This document shows, piece by piece, positions 59,069 through 64,000 of a stretch of DNA of 64,000 nt. Both the position numbers and the translations under genes were made by a program. The stretch covers positions 1,240,001 to 1,304,000 of the forward strand of contig NZ_CP095744.1 of the NCBI RefSeq assembly GCF_022049065.2. Direction: 5' to 3'. This DNA is from Niallia sp. Man26 (GTDB lineage Bacteria; Bacillota; Bacilli; Bacillales; Cytobacillaceae). Under the pieces are notes generated by a model, which was given only the letters and a program-made list of their open reading frames with translations, was not told the DNA's origin and made no database searches. The stretch's first letter is position 1. Each line of letters opens with the position of its first letter.

Positions 59069-59983
59069 ATGACAGAACTATCAACAAATCAATTGAATGA
59101 GCTGAGCAAGCTTATAAACCGTTTTACAAATAGTGAAGGTTCAAATAAAACAGCTATTCCGTCATTATTTTTTATCCGAGAATCTGATATTACTGAACCA
59201 ATTCATGCCGTATTTAAACCGTCGTTTTGCATCATTCTTCAAGGAGAAAAAGAAGTGCTACTTGCTAGTGACCGCTTCCGGTACGGTCCTCAAGACTATA
59301 TTGTTTCATCTGTTCACTTGCCGGTAACCGGACAGGTAATTAAAGCTTCTAAAGATATACCTTACTTGGCATTTAAGCTTGAATTTACATCGAGTGAAAT
59401 TTTATCGCTTTTAGATGAAGCTAGAAATGAAAGAGCAAACCAGAAGATGAACAGAGCAATGTTCATAGACAAGGCAGAACCAGTTTTGTTGGATGCAGTA
59501 ACTCGCCTTGCCCGTTTATTAGATAGACCACAGGATATACCTGTACTGGCTCCACTTTATAAGAAAGAAATTTTGTATTTAGTTTTGCAAGGGCCACATG
59601 GAAACATATTAGAGCAAATGGCGTTAGAAGGAAGCCAAGTCTATCGAATTAGGGAAGTAATTGAGTATATTAAACGTCACTACGTCGAAGCTTTTCGGAT
59701 AGAAGAGCTTGCGGAAAAGGTAAATATGAGTGTGGCGACACTGCATCGGTACTTCAAACAAGTTACAGCAATGAGCCCGATACAATTCCAAAAGAACTTA
59801 AGGCTGCAGGAAGCAAGGAGGCGTTTATTGGCAGAAGCAACAGACGCAGCAGAAGTTGCCTTCCAGGTCGGCTATGAAAGTCCGTCCCAGTTCAGCCGAG
59901 AGTATTCCCGAATGTTTGGGCTACCGCCTAAAGAAGACATTAAACAGCTTAGGGAAAATCAAGTACACAGCAAAAATGCCTAA
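59069..59983 (+). CDS. AraC-family regulator with AraC_N domain
   Basis: 304 residues. An N-terminal cupin-like AraC_N domain (KPSFCIILQGEKEVLLASDR) and a C-terminal double HTH (FRIEELAEKVNMSVATLHRY; DAAEVAFQVGYESPSQFSRE). Same class as E. coli YqhC. TAAGGAGG upstream. It converges on the cupin-CMD operon and may regulate aldehyde or redox genes. Confidence 0.9.
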   Translation: MTELSTNQLNELSKLINRFTNSEGSNKTAIPSLFFIRESDITEPIHAVFKPSFCIILQGEKEVLLASDRFRYGPQDYIVSSVHLPVTGQVIKASKDIPYLAFKLEFTSSEILSLLDEARNERANQKMNRAMFIDKAEPVLLDAVTRLARLLDRPQDIPVLAPLYKKEILYLVLQGPHGNILEQMALEGSQVYRIREVIEYIKRHYVEAFRIEELAEKVNMSVATLHRYFKQVTAMSPIQFQKNLRLQEARRRLLAEATDAAEVAFQVGYESPSQFSREYSRMFGLPPKEDIKQLRENQVHSKNA

Positions 59984-59987
59984 TAGT

Positions 59988-60027
59988 AAAAAGCGGACCG
60001 AATTCATGAGTTCGGTCCGCTTTTTCT
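59988..60027. terminator. Bidirectional terminator
   Basis: AAAAAGCGGACCGAA (59988-60002) pairs with TTCGGTCCGCTTTTT (60011-60025). It serves the convergent AraC and cupin genes. Confidence 0.92.
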
Positions 60028-60422
60028 TATAAAGAATTATACGTGCTATCACTTACAGGCTCCAGCCACTCTGTTTCTCCCGGTGTCAAAGCAAGATGGA
60101 CAAACCAGCTGTCCTTGGTTGCCCCATGCCAATGTTTTGTATTAGCTGGTATATTGACTACGTCTCCAGCTTTAAGAAGCTGAGCCGTTTTCCCTTCTTC
60201 TTGGTACCAGCCTTCGCCGCCAGTAACTAACAATACTTGCCCGACTTTATGTGAATGCCAGTTATTGCGCGCACCTGGAGCAAATGTAACATTACCGATG
60301 GAAGTATTAAGGGGACTTGGGTCTGTGAAAACCATCTGTAAATAGGCATCCCCGCTAAAATTTGCTGTTACTTTTTCTCCTCGTGGAAAAATGATGCTGT
60401 AATTCAACTGTTCGTTTTCCAT
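60027..60422 (-). CDS. Cupin-domain protein
   Basis: 131 residues. Cupin motif 1 is NNWHSHKVGQVLLVTGGEGW and motif 2 GDVVNIPANTKHWHGA; the metal-binding His residues are present. The start at 60422 has GGCAGGT before it. Immediately downstream of the CMD gene and probably co-transcribed. Confidence 0.87.
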   Translation of the reverse strand: MENEQLNYSIIFPRGEKVTANFSGDAYLQMVFTDPSPLNTSIGNVTFAPGARNNWHSHKVGQVLLVTGGEGWYQEEGKTAQLLKAGDVVNIPANTKHWHGATKDSWFVHLALTPGETEWLEPVSDSTYNSL

Positions 60423-60426
60423 ATTA

Positions 60427-60759
60427 TTACCTGCCTTCTTCTGATTCGTAGATTGATTTCGCGATGTTGAATGCTGACCAGGCTTTTGGCCAACCAGCAT
60501 AAAATGCAAGATGTGTAATTATTTCGGCGATTTCTTCCTTTGTTATTCCATTAGCCTTTGCCTTATGCAAATGGGGTGTTAACTGTTCAAAGTTGCCGCC
60601 TGCTAATAATGCGGAAACTGTTATCATGCTGCGGTCCCGGGGTGAGAGCTCTTTTTCTCTTGACCAAACCTCTCCGAATAGCACATCATCATTTAACTCA
60701 GCAAATTTTGGAGCAAAATCTCCTAATAAATCTCGTCCAGCTGTTTGTTTTTCCGCCAT
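60427..60759 (-). CDS. Carboxymuconolactone decarboxylase (CMD) family protein
   Basis: 110 residues. RDRSMITVSALLAGGNFEQL, TPHLHKAKANGITKEEIAEI and THLAFYAGWPKAWSAF are the CMD pattern; no CxxC, so not an AhpD-type peroxidase. First gene of the MerR-controlled pair. AAAGGAA upstream. Confidence 0.87.
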   Translation of the reverse strand: MAEKQTAGRDLLGDFAPKFAELNDDVLFGEVWSREKELSPRDRSMITVSALLAGGNFEQLTPHLHKAKANGITKEEIAEIITHLAFYAGWPKAWSAFNIAKSIYESEEGR

Positions 60760-60799
60760 TTAGCTCATTCCTTTCTTAAACTATCGCTTTACAAGATGA

Positions 60800-60830
60800 A
60801 GTATAGACCTTAAAGTGTACTTTAAGGCAA
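60800..60830 (-). promoter_or_regulatory. MerR-type promoter of the CMD-cupin operon
   Basis: Minus strand TTGCCT (60830-60825), 19 bases, TATACT (60805-60800). The dyad CCTTAAAGTGTACTTTAAGG (60808-60827) fills the spacer. The target of the divergent MerR gene. Confidence 0.85.
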
Positions 60831-60927
60831 GGGAATGGATGATAGTTTTTAAGAAAATCGTTTATTTTTTTAAGCATTTACATAAGTGAATGCTGTTAAA
60901 AGCAATATACAAATAGAGGTGGACCAT

Positions 60928-61329
60928 TTGACTTATTCTATTGGAGAGTTTGCTAAGATTATCGGTGTAACATCAAGCATGCTCAGATACTACGAAAAAG
61001 AAGGGCTATTAACTCCCGGACGAGATGAAAATAATCTGCGGGAATATACAGAACAGGATATTGGCTGGGTTCAATTCTTGCTGCATTTAAAGAGTTCCGG
61101 CATGTCGATTACAGAGCTGAAACAATATACAAATTGGCGTGCAATAGGCGAATCGACTATTTTAGAAAGAAAAGATCTTCTCGAAAAACGGAAAAGTCTT
61201 CTAGCAAAGCAAATACAAGAGCTGCAGGAAAGTATGAATATCTTAACCAGTAAAATTGAATTTTATCAAGATCAGCTAGACGGTAACAAATACGATTTTG
61301 TTCTTTATCATCATGAAAAGTCAAAATAA
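60928..61329 (+). CDS. MerR-family regulator
   Basis: 133 residues from TTG 60928 (GAGGTGG upstream); the frame opens at a GTG 42 bases earlier without a site. HTH YSIGEFAKIIGVTSSMLRYY, EKEGLLTPGR, then FLLHLKSSGMSITELKQYTN and a coiled coil. Divergent from CMD-cupin with a 19-base-spacer promoter between. Confidence 0.88.
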   Translation: MTYSIGEFAKIIGVTSSMLRYYEKEGLLTPGRDENNLREYTEQDIGWVQFLLHLKSSGMSITELKQYTNWRAIGESTILERKDLLEKRKSLLAKQIQELQESMNILTSKIEFYQDQLDGNKYDFVLYHHEKSK

Positions 61330-61362
61330 GGCTAATGGGCATAAACCCATTAGCCTTATAAT
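61328..61362 (+). terminator. Intrinsic terminator
   Basis: AAGGCTAATGGG (61328-61339) pairs with CCCATTAGCCTT (61346-61357), then ATAATTT. Confidence 0.8.
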
Positions 61363-61428
61363 TTCTTCTATATGTAGCATCCTAAAGAGGCTGTTTTAAA
61401 AAAAATTGTTGTAAAAAAGTAAGAGTAA

Positions 61429-61477
61429 TTGCTGAAAGTGCTTTTATTTGGTATGATAACTAACGACCGTTCGTTAG
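61429..61477 (+). promoter_or_regulatory. Promoter and TetR-type operator of the drug pump
   Basis: TTGCTG (61429-61434), 17 bases, TATGAT (61452-61457). CTAACGACCGTTCGTTAG (61460-61477), an imperfect dyad of TetR/QacR type, covers the start point. No TetR gene is next to it; the only TetR in view (13638) has a different operator. Confidence 0.75.
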
Positions 61478-61526
61478 AATGGTTTCGCAAATAAAAGATT
61501 ACATCTTACTAGGGAAGTGAGTGCAT

Positions 61527-62726
61527 ATGCAAAAACCAATCAAAGAACAAAAAATGGTTTTAGTTATTTTATTAAGCAATCTTTTTATCGTATTTTTAGG
61601 AATAGGCTTGATTATTCCTGTCATGCCTTCTTTCATGAACATGATGCATATAACAGGAAGCACAATGGGCTATCTTGTTGCTGTGTTTGCTTTCTCGCAG
61701 CTTGTTGTGTCACCCTTTGCAGGAAGATGGGTAGACCGGTTTGGCAGAAAAAAGATGATTGTTATCGGTCTTGTAATATTTGGAGTGTCTGAATTGATTT
61801 TCGGATTGGGAACCAATGTTGCAGTATTATATATATCGAGAATATTGGGTGGTGTCAGCGCTGCGTTTATTATGCCAGCTGTAACGGCATATGTTGCAGA
61901 TATTACAACCATTCAGGAAAGATCAAAAGCGATGGGCTATGTTTCTGCTGCAATCAGCACGGGCTTTATTATTGGCCCGGGAGCAGGGGGCTTTATCGCT
62001 GACTTTGGCATTCGAATGCCGTTTTTCTTTGCTGCTGCGATTGCATTCCTGGCAGCATTCACATCTGTCTTTATTTTGAAAGAGCCGTTGTCTAAGAGTG
62101 AGCTTGCTGAGCTTGCTGAAAATAGTCAGAAAACTAACTTCTTGAAAGACTTGAAACAATCACTACATCCGATTTATCTGATTGCCTTTATCATTGTGTT
62201 TGTTCTTGCCTTTGGTTTATCTGCTTATGAAACGGTGTTCAGCCTGTTCTCTGATCATAAGTTTGGCTTCACACCGAAGGATATTGCCACAATTATTACG
62301 ATTAGTTCCATTTTCGCTGTTATTGTTCAAATTGCATGGTTCGGTAAATTAGTAAATAAGCTTGGTGAAAAAAGGGTTATCCAGCTTTGTTTAATTGTTG
62401 GTGCAGTATTAGCCTTCGTTTCGACATTTATGTCAGGATTTATCGTTGTCTTGCTTGTTACATGCTTTATTTTCTTAGCATTCGATCTGCTGCGCCCGGC
62501 ATTGACAACTTTTTTGTCCAAAGCGGCTGGCAAACAGCAAGGTTTTGTTGCTGGAATGAACTCAACCTACACAAGCTTAGGAAATATTTTTGGTCCTGCC
62601 CTAGGCGGAATTTTATTTGATCTAAATATTAATTTCCCATTCCTTTTTGCAGGCGTTGTTATGATAGTAGGCTTATGCCTTACTGTCATGTGGAAAGAAA
62701 AAGCGTTAAATGAAGTATCATACTAA
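61527..62726 (+). CDS. blt: MFS multidrug efflux pump, Blt-like
   Basis: 399 residues, 12 spans. Nearly the B. subtilis Blt pattern throughout: LGIGLIIPVMPSFMNMMHIT, PFAGRWVDRFGRKKMIVIGL (motif A), AYVADITTIQERSKAMGYVS and ISTGFIIGPGAGGFIADFGI (motif C). Exports cationic drugs and polyamines by proton exchange. ATG 61527 has GGGAAGTGA upstream. Unlike B. subtilis, it is not beside bltR/bltD and has a TetR-type operator. Confidence 0.85.
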   Translation: MQKPIKEQKMVLVILLSNLFIVFLGIGLIIPVMPSFMNMMHITGSTMGYLVAVFAFSQLVVSPFAGRWVDRFGRKKMIVIGLVIFGVSELIFGLGTNVAVLYISRILGGVSAAFIMPAVTAYVADITTIQERSKAMGYVSAAISTGFIIGPGAGGFIADFGIRMPFFFAAAIAFLAAFTSVFILKEPLSKSELAELAENSQKTNFLKDLKQSLHPIYLIAFIIVFVLAFGLSAYETVFSLFSDHKFGFTPKDIATIITISSIFAVIVQIAWFGKLVNKLGEKRVIQLCLIVGAVLAFVSTFMSGFIVVLLVTCFIFLAFDLLRPALTTFLSKAAGKQQGFVAGMNSTYTSLGNIFGPALGGILFDLNINFPFLFAGVVMIVGLCLTVMWKEKALNEVSY

Positions 62727-62729
62727 ACA

Positions 62730-62763
62730 AAAGGCCTTCACTTACGGTGGAGGTTCTTTTTTG
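62730..62763 (+). terminator. Intrinsic terminator
   Basis: The imperfect stem AAAAGGCCTTCAC / GTGGAGGTTCTTTT is followed by more Ts. Confidence 0.65.
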
Positions 62764-62907
62764 TGGAAATGTTCTAAAAATAATTGTCTCCAATGTTCTA
62801 AGAAAATATAATAAAAGCAGAGATGGAAGAAAGGGGAATTAATATTTCATATGTGGCTAACTCTTTAATGACTATCGAATCGAAACAAATCCTGATAGGG
62901 AAGTTGT

Positions 62908-63021
62908 ATGTTGCGGTATTTAAATATCATTAAAGGGATGCGGGGTATGGAATTATTTATTTCCGCTGCTAAGCAGAGTCCAATTGGATCTGTTTTCTAT
63001 ATCGGTGTGTCCCTTGAATAG
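62908..63021 (+). CDS. Small ORF upstream of the SDR gene, 37 aa
   Basis: ATG 62908 after AGGGAAG starts a 37-codon frame (MLRYLNIIKGMRGMELFISA ...). Its TAG (63019-63021) abuts the GGGGAG site of the SDR gene, so the two could be coupled. The peptide is not recognised. The rest of the 306-base gap shows no other feature. Confidence 0.3.
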   Translation: MLRYLNIIKGMRGMELFISAAKQSPIGSVFYIGVSLE

Positions 63022-63032
63022 GGGAGATATTA

Positions 63033-63788
63033 ATGACTCAATTAAAAAATAAAACAGCAATTATAACAGGTGCAAGCAGCCCACGAGACATTGGAACAGC
63101 CATTTGCAGAAAATTAGCATCACAAGGGATAAATATCTTCTTTACGTATTGGAAAGCTGAAAATGATTGGGTAGAGGAGTTTCAGCAAGAAATGGTTAAT
63201 GTAGGAGTCCGTTGTGAAAGCTTAGAAATTGATTTAGCTAATGCAAATGCTGCATATGTCTTATTTGATACAGCGGAAACCAAACTTGGTTTTCCTTCTA
63301 TTCTAGTAAACAACGCAGCTCATTCAAAGAATGATGGATACAAATTACTTGATGCTAAAACGCTTGATGAACATTATGCAGTTAATATGAGAACCACTCT
63401 TCTGCTTTGTGTCGAGTTTGTCCGCCGTTTTCCAAAGTCTGGTTTCACAGCAGGCAGAATTATTAATATGACATCAGGACAAGATATCGGACCAATGCCG
63501 GGAGAGCTTGCATATGCTGCAACGAAAGGTGCTATTTCCGCATTCACAAAGTCACTGTCACAAGAGGTTGCATCATTAGGAATTACAGTTAATGCCGTAA
63601 ACCCAGGACCTACTGATTCCACGTGGATGAACGATGAAATAAGAGAGCATCTGCTGCCTAAATTTCCGATGGGGCGCATTGGGCTGCCAGAAGATGTTGC
63701 ATCCACCATTGCTTTTCTTGCAAGTGAGGAAGCAAAGTGGATAACTGGACAGATCATCCATTCAGAAGGTGGATTTATTAGAGGTTAA
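63033..63788 (+). CDS. Short-chain dehydrogenase/reductase
   Basis: 251 residues. TGASSPRDIGTAICRKLA is a variant of the TGxxxGxG nucleotide loop, NNAAHSK follows, then Ser in MTSGQDIG and YAATKGA (Y-x-x-x-K). The C-terminal GRIGLPEDVASTIAFLASEE is typical of FabG-like SDRs. GGGGAG upstream. Confidence 0.88.
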   Translation: MTQLKNKTAIITGASSPRDIGTAICRKLASQGINIFFTYWKAENDWVEEFQQEMVNVGVRCESLEIDLANANAAYVLFDTAETKLGFPSILVNNAAHSKNDGYKLLDAKTLDEHYAVNMRTTLLLCVEFVRRFPKSGFTAGRIINMTSGQDIGPMPGELAYAATKGAISAFTKSLSQEVASLGITVNAVNPGPTDSTWMNDEIREHLLPKFPMGRIGLPEDVASTIAFLASEEAKWITGQIIHSEGGFIRG

Positions 63789-63801
63789 ATAAGTGATTAA
63801 C

Positions 63802-63838
63802 AAAGCTGTGCCAAGATTCATTGGCACAGCTTTTTTGA
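63802..63838 (+). terminator. Intrinsic terminator
   Basis: AAAGCTGTGCCAA (63802-63814) pairs with TTGGCACAGCTTT (63821-63833), followed by TTT. After it, 63839-64000 shows no gene. Confidence 0.88.
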
Positions 63839-64000
63839 TTTTTATTTATTGGAAAAGGCAAAAAAGGGGACAAACCTGATGGCATGAATCATTTTCATGG
63901 ACTAATATTAGATACACTGTAAAATCTATAGAACTTCCCCCCAATCTATTGCTCTGTCATGCAGGATGATTAAAATGAAAGAAAAGCAATAATTCTAAAA

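Overview
The window is low-GC DNA from a spore-forming member of the Bacillaceae (Bacillus/Niallia/Cytobacillus-like). The evidence is strong AGGAGG-type ribosome sites with frequent TTG/GTG starts, spore genes (tgl, a YjcZ-type peptide, a Spo0E-like phosphatase), and many close relatives of Bacillus subtilis regulator/effector pairs (bltR/bltD, blt, Crh, MhqR-type operators). No rRNA or tRNA gene was seen. All calls come from reading the sequence and recalling protein families; no searches were run.

Region 1 (about 1-20 kb) is an accessory region. It is a row of short, mostly plus-strand cassettes: a kanamycin-nucleotidyltransferase-like gene, a GNAT, a GrpB-like gene, a SUKH/SMI1 protein, three leucine-rich-repeat proteins (two nearly identical), a HEAT-repeat protein, a Cys-rich zinc-ribbon protein and several unknowns. 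Many have their own terminator. Most cassette borders carry a copy of one degenerate repeat, core GGCAGCATTCCTGTAA, often continuing to CTTATGG-AGAAAC-GGGCAGTTTAGCTGAA. It looks like an orphan immunity-gene array of the polymorphic-toxin type with no toxin gene in view. Two IS110-family elements, one with long noncoding DNA downstream of the transposase and one upstream, sit among these repeats. Their noncoding parts (candidate bridge/seek RNAs) share short exact words with the repeat. A TetR-MFS-flavin reductase-tautomerase operon with two palindromic operators follows, then small sporulation genes.

Region 2 (20-31 kb) is regulatory and detoxification genes: bltR diverging from bltD across a 19-bp-spacer MerR promoter, two GNATs, a GAF-GGDEF cyclase, and an EamA transporter behind a leader with a perfect intrinsic terminator. 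A MerR regulator appears to control an SDR plus a frameshifted MFS gene and, on the other side, a Crh/HPr-like protein with Gln15 and Glu46. A solo TnpB element with a candidate omega RNA abuts a nitroreductase gene that has lost its 5' end.

Region 3 (31-46 kb) holds a MarR regulator, cardiolipin synthase, a heterodimeric ABC exporter, a Fur-controlled flavodoxin with a propeller-like partner, a PadR-DUF1700-DUF4097 operon with twin operators, a GH18 enzyme, and a LysR regulator diverging from two EamA exporters.

Region 4 (46-64 kb) has a quinone/electrophile-resistance cluster (two ring-cleaving dioxygenases, DoxX, FMN reductase) with MhqR-like operators. Cell-wall and small-metabolism genes follow, then a homomeric-type ABC exporter, a second HPr-like protein without the active-site His, an AraC regulator, a MerR-controlled CMD-cupin operon, a Blt-like drug pump under a TetR-type operator, and an SDR.
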